Assembly: GCA_025800125.1 (NCBI GenBank)
Contig: JAOXSF010000150.1
Location: forward strand, 1 to 45,638
Reading direction: 5' to 3'
Origin: Marinobacterium sp.
GTDB taxonomy: Bacteria; Pseudomonadota; Gammaproteobacteria; Pseudomonadales; Balneatricaceae
DNA: 45,638 nucleotides
The notes beneath the pieces were generated by a model. The model worked only from the letters and a program-made list of their open reading frames with translations. It did not search any database and had not been told where the DNA came from. Below, one piece after another: positions 8,437 to 17,742 of this stretch. The translations under genes were made by a program, and so were the position numbers. The first letter of the stretch is position 1. The number at the start of each line of letters is the position of its first letter.

Positions 8437-8532
8437 GAGAAAACCTCAACCTGTAAAAAAATTTGCCGGGCATACAGGCCCAGCGTTTCATAGTTGAAGG
8501 AACACTAGCATAACAAACCAGCAAACGCTATT

Positions 8533-8551
8533 GATACAGATTATCGTTAAT
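8533..8551 (-). promoter_or_regulatory. Weak candidate Fur box upstream of the DUF4856 gene
   Basis: Counted by eye, the 19 bp from 8533 match the Fur consensus GATAATGATAATCATTATC at about 13 of 19 positions. They lie 97-115 bp upstream of the gene's GTG start. A match of this quality can arise by chance in AT-rich DNA. Confidence 0.25.
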
Positions 8552-8703
8552 ATCAACACTTCCTGATAAAACAGCATCTACTTTTACACTGTTTTCATGG
8601 TATTCAGGTGCGCCTGGCCTGAGAATTCAAGACCACGTAGAATCAAGCACTCTGGAACACAGGCTACTTGCAATTACGAATAACCCATTACGGATAATCA
8701 CTG

Positions 8704-9894
8704 ATGCTCAATCGCCGCACATTTCTGATCTCACTGTCATCACTGGTACTGCCAGCCTGTACTACCGAGCAGATCATCCGGGCATCTCGCACGGCACTTG
8801 AGCAGGACGCTTTCTCAAACGGTACTTTCTCTACGGAGAATCTTAAAGATGCTGCGCTGTCTGTTGCTCAAAACCGTGCCCAGGGCTGGGCTAACAATCC
8901 CGATAGTTTCCAGCGCGATCTGAAGCAGCTACAACAGTTTGCCGGACAATTTGCCCGCGATGTAATCCGGGTCTGGGGTGAGCAGGATGCACGTAGTTCA
9001 GACAAAGACAGCTGGGTGAAATATACAGATCGTTATCAGAGCCGAGGCATTATTGATTTTCGCCGTGGTGTTGTTCGCGTCGAAACATTGCAACCCGATC
9101 GACTGAAAGAAGCAATCATTATGACCATACTGTCACCGGATGACCCAGATGGCGTTGATCTGTTTTCTGACCGCGCCATAAAGCTTGGCGCAGAGCCTTT
9201 TCTTTACAATCAGGTGGTCGATCATGACGGTAAGGCGATGCGCTGGCGCTGGCGCGCCAGTCGTTTTGCGGACTATCTGATACGGCATAGACTGCACAAA
9301 CGCCAGGTTATTGTGCCCTCAGGGCAACGCCGAGTGGAAACCAGCGTTGAATTTTCACTACTACGTAACAGTAGCCAGCAACGCCAACAACGTTACAGCC
9401 AACAAGTGAACAACCATAGTCAGAAATATCAGCAAGACCCGGCACTGGTTTACGCCATCATAGAGACCGAAAGCCACTTCAACCCTTTTGCCGTCAGCTG
9501 GGTACCCGCCTATGGGCTGATGCAGATTGTACCCAAAACCGCTGGTCGTGATGCCTGGAAACTGATTCATGGTCGTGATGGCACCCCCAGCCGAGATTAC
9601 CTGTTTAACGCTGACAACAATATCCGTATGGGGTGTGCTTATCTGTATATTTTACAAAGCCGTTACCTGGCGAATATCAATCACCCACGCAGTCAGGAGT
9701 ATTGCATTATCGCAGCTTATAATGGTGGGGCCGGTAATGTCCTTCGTTGTTTTTCAAGTAACCGTAACAGCGCATTTCGCCAGATAAATCAGCTTTCCCC
9801 CAGCCAGGTTTATGAACGACTCCGCAGCCGTATGCCTGAAGAAAGCCGCCATTACCTGAAGAAAGTGACTCAGGCAAAAGAACGTTACCAATAG
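8704..9894 (+). CDS. mltC: Membrane-bound lytic murein transglycosylase C
   Basis: MltC cleaves the glycan strands of peptidoglycan, forming 1,6-anhydromuramic ends, from the outer membrane. The 396-residue protein starts with a lipoprotein signal peptide and lipobox LPAC (Cys19). An N-terminal DUF3393-type domain spans about 30-200. The SLT catalytic domain follows from about 235: the catalytic Glu is in IIETESHFNP, then YGLMQIVPKTAG, and AAYNGGAGNVLR. The order and length fit MltC of E. coli, about 360 residues. The ATG at 8704 has only a weak site upstream. It stands alone, divergent from the DUF4856 gene. Confidence 0.92.
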   Translation: MLNRRTFLISLSSLVLPACTTEQIIRASRTALEQDAFSNGTFSTENLKDAALSVAQNRAQGWANNPDSFQRDLKQLQQFAGQFARDVIRVWGEQDARSSDKDSWVKYTDRYQSRGIIDFRRGVVRVETLQPDRLKEAIIMTILSPDDPDGVDLFSDRAIKLGAEPFLYNQVVDHDGKAMRWRWRASRFADYLIRHRLHKRQVIVPSGQRRVETSVEFSLLRNSSQQRQQRYSQQVNNHSQKYQQDPALVYAIIETESHFNPFAVSWVPAYGLMQIVPKTAGRDAWKLIHGRDGTPSRDYLFNADNNIRMGCAYLYILQSRYLANINHPRSQEYCIIAAYNGGAGNVLRCFSSNRNSAFRQINQLSPSQVYERLRSRMPEESRHYLKKVTQAKERYQ

Positions 9895-9949
9895 CGCAAT
9901 AAACAACCAGCAAACCTCCTCCTGCTGCCATTTATTTACTCAGACACTG

Positions 9950-9982
9950 CAACCACGGCTAAAAAACAGACCGTCGTGGTTG
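9950..9982 (+). terminator. Possible stem-loop downstream of mltC
   Basis: CAACCACG (9950-9957) pairs with CGTGGTTG (9975-9982) over a loop of about 17 bases. No T-run follows, so intrinsic termination is uncertain. Confidence 0.4.
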
Positions 9983-10336
9983 TAGCGCTACTACAAAAAG
10001 AATGCAGTTCAAGCCCTGTCATCTATTTCACTATAACGTCAAAACACTGAATCAACGGCCAGAAAAAACCACGTAACCCACTGAAAAAAAAGAACTTTAT
10101 ATTTTTTGTTATTTACTGGGGGTAACTGTAATCAATATCGGTAGTTAATGTCAGTTATTACCTTTTAGTAGAAACGCTCGGGAAAAAACGCCTTGCTACT
10201 TCATACTAACCGCTAATCTGGCGTATACTCCGCCGCGCTAACGTAATTCCTTAGGCATAGACTTCAGCGCCTAAAGTTCTGAGTGGCATCAGGCTGCTGG
10301 TCTATGGCTATCCAGCTGGATATATCAGGGGAAAAA
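9983..10336 (+). promoter_or_regulatory. Upstream region of icd
   Basis: The stretch from mltC to icd is AT-rich between about 10080 and 10170 and contains no gene. TATACT at 10224-10229 is a plausible -10 box, about 108 bp before the icd ATG, but I see no good -35 at the right spacing. Confidence 0.35.
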
Positions 10337-12568
10337 ATGACGACTAAAAATCCAACAATTGTCTACACGCTGACCGACGAAGCACCATCTCTGGCAACTG
10401 CCTCTCTGCTTCCGATCATCCGTACCTTCACCAAAGCTGCAGACATCAACGTAGAGATCAGCGACATCTCCGTGGCAGCACGTGTTCTGGCTGCTTTCCC
10501 TGAAAAACTGTCTGATGACCAGAAAATGGCAGACACACTGGCCGAGCTGGGCGAACTGACTCTGCAGCCAGATGCCAACATCATCAAACTGCCAAACATC
10601 TCTGCCTCTATCCCACAGCTGAAAGCAACTATTGCCGAGCTGCAATCCCAGGGCTATGACGTACCAAACTACCCTGATGAGCCAGCCAATGCTGAAGAAG
10701 AAGATGTTCAGGCTCGCTACTCCAAAATTCTGGGTAGTGCGGTAAACCCGGTTCTGCGTCAGGGTAACTCTGACCGTCGTGCACCAAAGGCCGTTAAAGC
10801 TTACGCACGCAAGAGCCCACACTCCATGGGTGCATGGAGCCAGACTTCCCAGTCCCACGCTGACTACATGCGCGGCGGCGACTTCTTCTGCAGCGAACAG
10901 TCCGTAACGATGGCTGACGCTGGCGATGTTCGTATCGAATTCGTTGGTAAAGACGGCGCAGTAGAAGTTAAAAAAGAGCTGAGCCTGCAGAAAGGTGAAG
11001 TTCTGGACAGCATGTTCATGAGCTGCAAAGCCCTGCGTGCATTCTTCGAGAAGACACTGGTTGACTGTAAAGAAAGCGGTGTGATGTGGTCCCTGCACGT
11101 TAAGGCGACCATGATGAAGGTTTCCCACCCGATCGTATTCGGCCACGCGGTAAGCGTGTTCTACAAGGATGCGTTCGAGAAGCACGCTGAACTGTTTGAA
11201 GAGCTGGGCGTTAACCCGAACAACGGTCTGGGTTCTGTGCTGGATAAAATCAGCACCCTGCCACAGTCCAAGCAGGATCTGATCCTGGAAGACATCCACG
11301 CCTGCTACGAAAACCGTCCAGAGATGGCGATGGTTGATTCCGTACGCGGCATCACCAACCTGCACGTACCATCTGATGTAATCGTTGATGCTTCCATGCC
11401 AGCGATGATCCGTAACTCCGGTCAGATGTGGGGTCAGGACGGCAAACTGAAAGACACCAAGGCGGTAATGCCTGAGTCTACTTACGCCCGTATCTACCAG
11501 GAAATGATCAACTTCTGTAAGACTAACGGTGCGTTCGACCCAACGACTATGGGTACAGTGCCTAACGTAGGTCTGATGGCTCAGAAAGCTGAAGAATACG
11601 GCTCTCACGACAAAACTTACGAGCTGGAAGCAGATGGCACCATGCGCGTCGTTGACGCAGCTGGCAACGTACTGATGCAGCACGAAGTCGAGAAAGGCGA
11701 TATCTGGCGCGCATGCCAGACCAAAGACGCGCCAATCCGTGACTGGGTGAAACTGGCTGTTACCCGTGCCCGCAACTCTGATACGCCTGCTGTATTCTGG
11801 CTGGACGAAGAGCGCGCACACGACAACCAGCTGCGCCTGAAAGTTGCTGAGTACCTGAAAGAGCACGACCTGACTGGTCTGGACATCCACGTAATGTCCT
11901 ACAATGAAGCGATCCGCTTCTCCATGGAACGCATGGCTCGAGGCAAAGACACCATCTCCGTAACGGGTAACGTACTACGCGATTACCTGACTGACCTGTT
12001 CCCGATCATGGAGCTGGGCACCTCTGCAAAAATGCTGTCTATCGTTCCAATGTTGAACGGCGGTGGTATGTACGAAACAGGCGCAGGCGGTTCTGCACCT
12101 AAGCACGTACAGCAGCTGGTTGAGGAGAACCACCTGCGTTGGGACTCTCTGGGTGAATTCCTGGCACTGGCGGTTTCCCTGGAAGAGCTGGGCCTCAAGA
12201 ATGACAATGCCAAAGCGAAGATCCTGGCAGCAACGCTGGACGACGCAACGGGTAAACTGCTGGACAACGGTAAGTCTCCAAGCCGTAAGACCGGCGAGCT
12301 GGACAACCGTGGCTCTCACTTCTACCTGGCAATGTACTGGGCACAGGCTGTAGCAGCACAGACCGAAGACGCTGATCTGGCAGCCAAATTCTCTACACTG
12401 GCAGCAACCCTGGCTGAAAATGAAGAGAAAATTGTTGGTGAACTGAACGCTGCTCAAGGCAAGCCGGTTGACATTGGTGGTTATTACCATGCGGACGCAG
12501 AAAAAGTGAAAACAGTTATGCGCCCAAGCGCAACACTGAACGAAGCACTAAAAGCAGCCAAACAGTAA
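10337..12568 (+). CDS. icd: Monomeric NADP-dependent isocitrate dehydrogenase
   Basis: The enzyme oxidatively decarboxylates isocitrate to 2-oxoglutarate in the TCA cycle, making NADPH. The 743-residue length and the motifs ([19 protein letters not shown] at the start, [10 protein letters not shown] about 130-145, [15 protein letters not shown] about 255-270, [16 protein letters not shown] about 575-590) identify the monomeric type rather than the dimeric 415-residue Icd. The start at 10337 has AGGGGA just upstream. A frame opening at 10283 adds 18 residues without family similarity. Codon use is strongly biased (CTG, GGT, CGT), which suggests high expression. A clean terminator follows. Confidence 0.97.
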   Translation: MTTKNPTIVYTLTDEAPSLATASLLPIIRTFTKAADINVEISDISVAARVLAAFPEKLSDDQKMADTLAELGELTLQPDANIIKLPNISASIPQLKATIAELQSQGYDVPNYPDEPANAEEEDVQARYSKILGSAVNPVLRQGNSDRRAPKAVKAYARKSPHSMGAWSQTSQSHADYMRGGDFFCSEQSVTMADAGDVRIEFVGKDGAVEVKKELSLQKGEVLDSMFMSCKALRAFFEKTLVDCKESGVMWSLHVKATMMKVSHPIVFGHAVSVFYKDAFEKHAELFEELGVNPNNGLGSVLDKISTLPQSKQDLILEDIHACYENRPEMAMVDSVRGITNLHVPSDVIVDASMPAMIRNSGQMWGQDGKLKDTKAVMPESTYARIYQEMINFCKTNGAFDPTTMGTVPNVGLMAQKAEEYGSHDKTYELEADGTMRVVDAAGNVLMQHEVEKGDIWRACQTKDAPIRDWVKLAVTRARNSDTPAVFWLDEERAHDNQLRLKVAEYLKEHDLTGLDIHVMSYNEAIRFSMERMARGKDTISVTGNVLRDYLTDLFPIMELGTSAKMLSIVPMLNGGGMYETGAGGSAPKHVQQLVEENHLRWDSLGEFLALAVSLEELGLKNDNAKAKILAATLDDATGKLLDNGKSPSRKTGELDNRGSHFYLAMYWAQAVAAQTEDADLAAKFSTLAATLAENEEKIVGELNAAQGKPVDIGGYYHADAEKVKTVMRPSATLNEALKAAKQ

Positions 12569-12626
12569 TATCATTTCTCAGACTCGGAAATTTTATATAA
12601 ATCCGACTGAAAAATAACTACCAGAA

Positions 12627-12657
12627 AGCCGCAACCATAAGGTTGCGGCTTTTTCGT
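12627..12657 (+). terminator. icd terminator
   Basis: AGCCGCAACC (12627-12636) pairs with GGTTGCGGCT (12641-12650) around ATAA, followed by TTTTCGTTT. It is a textbook rho-independent terminator 58 bp after the icd stop. Confidence 0.93.
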
Positions 12658-13008
12658 TTGTACCACAATCCGTGAGTTTACCCATAACAGTATGCCGCTA
12701 TCCGTGTATGAGGCGCGTGGAAACAGGAAGGCTTCCGCAGCAATTCCAGAACTCTCGCACGACCAGGCGGGAAGTATCAGGAGGCTTGATTTCTACAACA
12801 TATAAGCAGCCCTCATTGCTTTCGGTTACGAATAATACTTTATATGCGTAACGCATAATTAATTACGTATGATCAAACCATATCATGTACCATGAAAGGC
12901 TGCCGGTATGGAAATGCCGGGAGGAAACCCGGTCGCCCAACCCGGGCTGGAGGCATTCTGCAGGCATACAGAATACTTCCAGATATAATAAGAAAGGAGA
13001 TCTGCCCG
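12658..13008 (+). promoter_or_regulatory. Leader region of the chemoreceptor gene with a GC-rich folded segment
   Basis: The first 220 bp hold nothing recognisable. From 12901 to 12960 a compact GC-rich segment can fold. CCGGTAT and ATGCCGG enclose a GGAA (GNRA-type) loop. CCGGG can then pair with either of two following partners (CCCGG at about 12938 or CCGGG at about 12952). It matches no riboswitch I know. AAGGAG precedes the ATG at 13009. Confidence 0.4.
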
Positions 13009-14640
13009 ATGAATGCTGTACTGAATCATCTGACAATCAAATATAAGCTAGGGCTGCTTGGCGTTATTATGGTTGTCGGTATGCTTTTTATCATGGCCGT
13101 CGCGGCCTGGAATCTACGCCTTAATCTACTTGAAGATCGATACCTGAAAACCCAGGATCTGGTAGAAACAGCTTCCGATATGCTGGAACATTTCTACAGA
13201 GAAGCGCAACAGGGCCATATCACAGATGAAGAAGCTCAAGCCCAGGCGCTGCAATTATTACGCTCCATGCGCTACGAAGGTGATAATTACTTCTGGGTCA
13301 ATCGTCTTGATTACACCATGCTGTATCACCCAACAAGCACCCTGAACAACACCAACGTACGCCATATGAAAGACCCCAACGGAGTAGCATTATTCGTTGA
13401 AATTGTAAACGTTGTACAACAACACAAAGCAGGCTTTGTTGAATACCAGTGGAATAAACCTGGCTCTACCCTTCCTGTTGACAAGGTGTCCTATGTGCAG
13501 CTGTTCGAGCCTTGGGGCTGGATAATAGGTACAGGCGTTTACCTTGATGACGTTGAAGAAATCTTCTGGCTTGATATAAAGCAGCTCGGCGGATTAGCCT
13601 TTTTAGGGCTTCTCGCTATTTCCTGGGGCTCTCTGGCTGTATCTCGCAACATCTATTTCCCGCTCAACCAGATGAGCCAGATGATGCAGAAAATGAACGA
13701 AACCCATGACCTGACCCTGAAGCTGGACATACATAACCATGACGAACTTGGCGAGATCATCAAAGTGTTCAATAGCATGGTTGCTCACTTTCGCGATGTG
13801 CTGGGTGAAGTTGCAACCTCTTCATCCAGACTGACAGGTGAATCCGAAAAACTTACCGAAGTCACCCAGCAAACAACTCGGGGGCTTACTCAGCAGCAGG
13901 ACGACATTAATCACGTTAGTGCTGCATCCGCTGCAATGAATTCAGCGACAGATCAGGTTGCTAGTAATGCTCAGAACACTCTGAAAGCAAGCCATACCGC
14001 CGCATCCGAGATGGAGCTTTGCGTCTCAACACTCAATAATAACATTCAGACAATCACCCGGCTGGGTGAACAAATCGAACAATCATCCAGAAAAACTGAT
14101 CAGCTCAAAGAAACCAGCAACAGCATTGGAGATATTGTTGCCGTTATTCGAGAAATAGCTGATCAAACAAACCTACTGGCACTGAATGCCGCAATTGAAG
14201 CAGCACGCGCAGGAGAACAGGGGAGAGGGTTTGCCGTTGTAGCGGATGAGGTTCGTACACTGGCAGCCCGCACCCAGGATGCTACACACAATGTAGAAGC
14301 CGTCATTGATAAACTGCAACAGGGCGTTAGTGATACAGTACAAGATATGAGTGCTTGCCAGAAAATGGCCACGGACAGTGTTACACAAGCCGAAGAGGCA
14401 GGCATCTCGATTACAAAAATGCAACAGCATATCCAGCAAATTGCAGATATGAACTCTGCAATTGGTTCAGCGGCAAATGAACAGAACATGACAACACAGA
14501 AACTGCAAGAAACCCTGGAAAAGATCCGCGAAATATCCTCTCGCAATGCAGATGGCTCACGCTATACAGCAGACGCCAGCGACGAGTTAGCCAGGCTTGC
14601 CATAAACCTGAATCAATTAATCACACAGTTTAAAGTGTAG
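13009..14640 (+). CDS. Methyl-accepting chemotaxis protein with single Cache domain
   Basis: This 543-residue chemoreceptor has a first transmembrane helix at about 13-33 and a periplasmic single-Cache-2 domain at about 40-185 (NYFWVNRLDYTMLYHP, then GFVEYQWNKPG and WGWIIGTGVYLDDVE). A second membrane helix follows at about 190-210, then a HAMP region and a cytoplasmic signalling domain. The hairpin tip is [21 protein letters not shown], with [19 protein letters not shown] after it. Single-Cache receptors of this type often sense small organic acids, but the ligand here is unknown. The start was set at 13009 by AAGGAG nine bases upstream. A frame beginning at 12892 adds 39 residues that read through the folded leader and is unlikely. 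No CheW-binding pentapeptide for methylation enzymes is seen at the C-terminus. Confidence 0.93.
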   Translation: MNAVLNHLTIKYKLGLLGVIMVVGMLFIMAVAAWNLRLNLLEDRYLKTQDLVETASDMLEHFYREAQQGHITDEEAQAQALQLLRSMRYEGDNYFWVNRLDYTMLYHPTSTLNNTNVRHMKDPNGVALFVEIVNVVQQHKAGFVEYQWNKPGSTLPVDKVSYVQLFEPWGWIIGTGVYLDDVEEIFWLDIKQLGGLAFLGLLAISWGSLAVSRNIYFPLNQMSQMMQKMNETHDLTLKLDIHNHDELGEIIKVFNSMVAHFRDVLGEVATSSSRLTGESEKLTEVTQQTTRGLTQQQDDINHVSAASAAMNSATDQVASNAQNTLKASHTAASEMELCVSTLNNNIQTITRLGEQIEQSSRKTDQLKETSNSIGDIVAVIREIADQTNLLALNAAIEAARAGEQGRGFAVVADEVRTLAARTQDATHNVEAVIDKLQQGVSDTVQDMSACQKMATDSVTQAEEAGISITKMQQHIQQIADMNSAIGSAANEQNMTTQKLQETLEKIREISSRNADGSRYTADASDELARLAINLNQLITQFKV

Positions 14641-14650
14641 CCGATACAGC

Positions 14651-14673
14651 ACAGGCCTCTAACAGAGGCCTGT
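14651..14673. terminator. Bidirectional hairpin between the chemoreceptor and the wecG-like gene
   Basis: A perfect 10-bp stem, ACAGGCCTCT and AGAGGCCTGT, encloses AAC. It lies between two converging genes. The T-run is weak on both sides. Confidence 0.7.
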
Positions 14674-14704
14674 AAGATCTTCAAGTAAAGCACCAGCTCT
14701 AAAG

Positions 14705-15481
14705 TCAGGCCTTATTTGACTGCTTGCTGGCAATATCACCTTTGAGACGTGCTTTTAGCAGTAACCAGAAAAAGCGGGAATTTGTATCCAGATACCGTTT
14801 CCACATACGCCCTGGTTCCTGAATCACACGATAAAGCCACTCCAGGCCCCATTTCTGCATCCAGACAGGCGCCCTTTGAACTTTCCCAGCAACCACATCG
14901 AAAGTACCTCCAACCCCCATCACAAAATCAACACCTAATTGATCTTTCCAGCGGTTTATAAAATTCTCTTTTCTAGGAGAGGTAATAGCGACAAACAACA
15001 GACGTGCACCCGAGTCTTTAATTTTCTTAACAACCGCTTCCTCATCATCCCAAAAATAACCATGATGAAAACCAGCAAGCTTTAAGTCTGGATGTCGCTC
15101 CTGTAAACACTTCGCAACTTCTGTAACAACTTCATTTTTTGCACCAAGCAAAAAGACAGGAAATTCTTCTTTTTCACTACGAGCAATCAAATTTTCGAAA
15201 AGATCAACACCTGCAACACGCTCATCCACTTTATACCCCAGAAAGCGCGCACCAATAACAACACCCATGCCATCAATATTAATAATATCGCAAGCTCTTA
15301 CAGAGGAATCTAACTCGGAATCACGACGCATATTGACAATTTTGGCCACATTTACCACAACATGCTGTATAAACTTTTTATCCTCAATTGCTGCAATAAT
15401 TGTATCAACGGTCTGCTCCATTGTCGCAACATCCATTGGACAGCCTAGAACCTCAATCCTTTTCATGACTTGTACACTCAT
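14705..15481 (-). CDS. WecG/TagA/CpsF-family glycosyltransferase
   Basis: Members of this family (GT26) move N-acetylmannosaminuronic acid or ManNAc onto a lipid-linked GlcNAc. WecG makes lipid II of enterobacterial common antigen. The 258-residue protein has the family blocks HVVVNVAKIVNMRRD (about 40-54), IINIDGMGVVIGARFLG (about 66-82, with the Asp equivalent to the proposed TagA base), FLLGAKNEV and FVMGVGGTFDVVAGKVQRAP (about 187-206). The usual GxPKQE-type motif reads SPRKENFI. Co-location with wecB and wecC, which make UDP-ManNAcA, supports ManNAcA as donor sugar. It overlaps the upstream gene by 29 bp and is the last of the cluster. The start may instead be ATG 15466. Confidence 0.88.
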   Translation of the reverse strand: MSVQVMKRIEVLGCPMDVATMEQTVDTIIAAIEDKKFIQHVVVNVAKIVNMRRDSELDSSVRACDIINIDGMGVVIGARFLGYKVDERVAGVDLFENLIARSEKEEFPVFLLGAKNEVVTEVAKCLQERHPDLKLAGFHHGYFWDDEEAVVKKIKDSGARLLFVAITSPRKENFINRWKDQLGVDFVMGVGGTFDVVAGKVQRAPVWMQKWGLEWLYRVIQEPGRMWKRYLDTNSRFFWLLLKARLKGDIASKQSNKA

Positions 15482-16637
15482 TTATAAAACGATTATAGAC
15501 AGACAAAGAATAATACGCCCATGCCTGCGTCCACCGGAGATAGTCAACTTTATTGGTAAAGAAATGGTGCTTCTGATAAGCAAAGCGCCCATGCTCAGGA
15601 AGATAAAGTTGCTCAATAGCTTTCGAAATCACTTTTTCACATAACGCAAGATCATGCCTTCCTCCCAGTGTAATTAGAGTCAGGATAGCCTGTGATACGC
15701 TATGAAAGTCAATTGGATAGACACTATTGTTATAATAACAAGCCGTGCCATCCTCCAAAAAGAAGTTTTCTTTATAATACTTATAACCTCGATCAATAAC
15801 CTGATCAAACTCTGTGCTGCCTGTTACGGCACGAACCATATTCAAAGCTTCAAGGTTATAACCAGTATGGAAACCATCAACAAATTGATGATGGTGGCGA
15901 TCCCCATAAACCCAGGCTCCATCTTCTCTCTGTGCATCAACTGAGCGCATCATAACAGCATGCGCTTGCTCAAACATTTCTGTATCACTGGATAAATTTG
16001 CAACCTGTATACACCAAGCAGCCCCCCAGAGACTTGCATTATGAACAAAAGCTGTTTCGCCAGGAATATAAGCGTAAAACCCTCCCTGATCATCCTCGCT
16101 GTATAAGGAAGACTGAATAAAACAGGCTGAATCCAACGCAGCATCTCGGAAGCCCTTATTTGGGGAAAACTCAGAAAGTGCGAGCAAAGCCCTTGCTACA
16201 TAGACAGTGGAGATAATATTAGGCTTGCCTTTAGGCACAAAAAAGGCTCTGGCTTGCCAGTCAAAATGATAACCCCAGCAGCTATGCTTCCAGACAGTAA
16301 CATCACTACGTTCAGTTAATAGCCATTCACCAAGCTGAAGCGCTTCATTCAAATAATCAGCCTGCCCTGTTCGGTGGTAATCTTCAAGTAACCCCAAAAT
16401 CGTCAGACCTACTCCTTTAGGGTTACGCATTCGTGGCACACGGAATACCGGACGGAAGTTTACAGGTAAGCGCTTACCTAACTGAATCCAGGCAAGTCTC
16501 ATAAACTCACTACGATAGAGTGGAGTAGCAGAAAATATTTTACTATTAAGGTAATCAAAAGGATCATAACCAGCATGATCATGCTTTCTCAACTTACCCA
16601 GTAGAGCAGAGTTTATAGCTACTGTATCCACGCACAC
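15453..16637 (-). CDS. Putative six-hairpin (alpha/alpha toroid) sugar-active protein of the polysaccharide cluster
   Basis: The 394-residue soluble protein is made of repeating helical hairpins with aromatic and glycine turns, such as CWGYHFDWQARAF, WGAAWCIQVA, QREDGAWVYGD and DGFHTGYNLEALNMV. This pattern fits six-hairpin glycosidases, lyases and epimerases. Similar proteins in polysaccharide loci are often carried in databases under misleading names. No signal peptide is visible, which argues for a cytoplasmic role in repeat-unit assembly or turnover rather than secreted depolymerisation. The start is GTG at 16637 or 16631; AAGG suits the second. Its 3' end overlaps the wecG-like gene by 29 bp, so translation is probably coupled. 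No precise activity can be assigned. Confidence 0.6.
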   Translation of the reverse strand: MCVDTVAINSALLGKLRKHDHAGYDPFDYLNSKIFSATPLYRSEFMRLAWIQLGKRLPVNFRPVFRVPRMRNPKGVGLTILGLLEDYHRTGQADYLNEALQLGEWLLTERSDVTVWKHSCWGYHFDWQARAFFVPKGKPNIISTVYVARALLALSEFSPNKGFRDAALDSACFIQSSLYSEDDQGGFYAYIPGETAFVHNASLWGAAWCIQVANLSSDTEMFEQAHAVMMRSVDAQREDGAWVYGDRHHHQFVDGFHTGYNLEALNMVRAVTGSTEFDQVIDRGYKYYKENFFLEDGTACYYNNSVYPIDFHSVSQAILTLITLGGRHDLALCEKVISKAIEQLYLPEHGRFAYQKHHFFTNKVDYLRWTQAWAYYSLSVYNRFINECTSHEKD

Positions 16638-16730
16638 ACCTTAAGTTAAAAATTATAGTAAAAGCCTGTTTTATGAAACTTAACTATCACCTGTCTAGCT
16701 CTCTGATAGCAATCTTAAATACTTACTATA

Positions 16731-17735
16731 CTAAAGTAAGCTCTTGTAGATATTGATAAGTCTTTCATGATAATCAAGTGACGTCTTGCCTTCCAGCATG
16801 CTGTTTTTATCTGATGATTTTACTTTTTCAAGACACTCTTTTAATTTTTCATAGCTACTACCATCGTACAGCTGTGCTCCAGGAGCCCTTGCGCACACAT
16901 CTGAAGCAATAGCAGGAATATTTAAATCCATAGCTTCCTGAACAGATATGCCATAGCCATCAACACGGTTTGGTCGTATAAAAACATCAGCAGAAGCCAG
17001 ATATTCTACCATCTGCTCTAAATAGTAAACGCTCACATTATCACTTTTTTGCTCTGATAGATAACGTTCAGTTTCTTCTTTATTTCCTTCGTCCCCAAGA
17101 AAAAAATGAAAACCAATATCAGGAAAGTCCTTAGCAAGCTGAAAAAAATAATCTATGCTGTATACATATATTACACGCGGCCCTATTGGCATACCTACAT
17201 TAAATACCACATTATAGTCATAATCACCTTTTAATAATTTTGGTTCTGTCACCTGAGGAGGGACATAAACAGGTAACCACTCCACATTTTTAACCCCCGC
17301 TCCCTGTAACCTCTGCTGCAACTCTTCCTGTACAATAAGCACCTTTGATAGACGAGCTGCTTTAATAATAAAGACTGTCATCTTCCACCTTGCCTTGCCA
17401 TACCTCAACATTTTTCCGTGGTGGATGGTTATTACCCTTTTACTCCGGGAAAACAAAGAAAGAGCCAAGAGATAAGGAAAGTGTATATCGGTAAAGTGGT
17501 GTATATGCACTACTTTTGATTTTTTAGAAAATATATACTTCAACCACCAAAGGTAACTTTTCTTAGTGGCTATAACGCCGTCATTCAAACTTTCATAATC
17601 ATATTGATTGAAAACTCTGAAACCAACACCAGCCTTTTTAAGAAAAGGAAGAATACGATATATGTGCAAAGAAACCCCTCCAAAAGGAGGAGGATAAGGG
17701 CCAATAATATCAACATCGCTTTCTTTTATTTTCAT
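16731..17735 (-). CDS. GT4-family glycosyltransferase
   Basis: The 334-residue protein has the N-terminal GPYPPPFGGVSLHIYR loop typical of GT4 (group 1) glycosyltransferases. The C-terminal nucleotide-sugar region reads DVFIRPNRVDGYGISVQEAMDLNIPAIASDVCARAPGA, with the retained Glu of the EX7E-type motif. It should add a sugar to the lipid-linked repeat unit at the inner membrane. The start was placed at 17735 because AAGGAG lies 10 bases upstream; a TTG at 17759 would overlap the polymerase gene. It begins seven bp after the stop of the wzy-like gene, so the two are co-transcribed. Confidence 0.85.
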   Translation of the reverse strand: MKIKESDVDIIGPYPPPFGGVSLHIYRILPFLKKAGVGFRVFNQYDYESLNDGVIATKKSYLWWLKYIFSKKSKVVHIHHFTDIHFPYLLALSLFSRSKRVITIHHGKMLRYGKARWKMTVFIIKAARLSKVLIVQEELQQRLQGAGVKNVEWLPVYVPPQVTEPKLLKGDYDYNVVFNVGMPIGPRVIYVYSIDYFFQLAKDFPDIGFHFFLGDEGNKEETERYLSEQKSDNVSVYYLEQMVEYLASADVFIRPNRVDGYGISVQEAMDLNIPAIASDVCARAPGAQLYDGSSYEKLKECLEKVKSSDKNSMLEGKTSLDYHERLINIYKSLL

Positions 17736-17742
17736 AACCAGA

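Noticed and set aside
10325-11890. 521-codon open frame antisense to icd
   Set aside because: It is a by-product of the strong codon bias of icd. Its composition (rich in Val, Phe, His, Gln) and lack of motifs show that it is a shadow.
12895-12970. c-di-GMP-I (GEMM) riboswitch before the chemoreceptor
   Set aside because: The conserved GEMM sequence blocks (CACGCA, GGGCAAAC, ACGCAAAGC, CUAA) are absent.
12892-13008. N-terminal extension of the first chemoreceptor
   Set aside because: The added 39 residues are Gly/Arg-rich and read through the folded leader. AAGGAG at the right distance marks ATG 13009 as the start.
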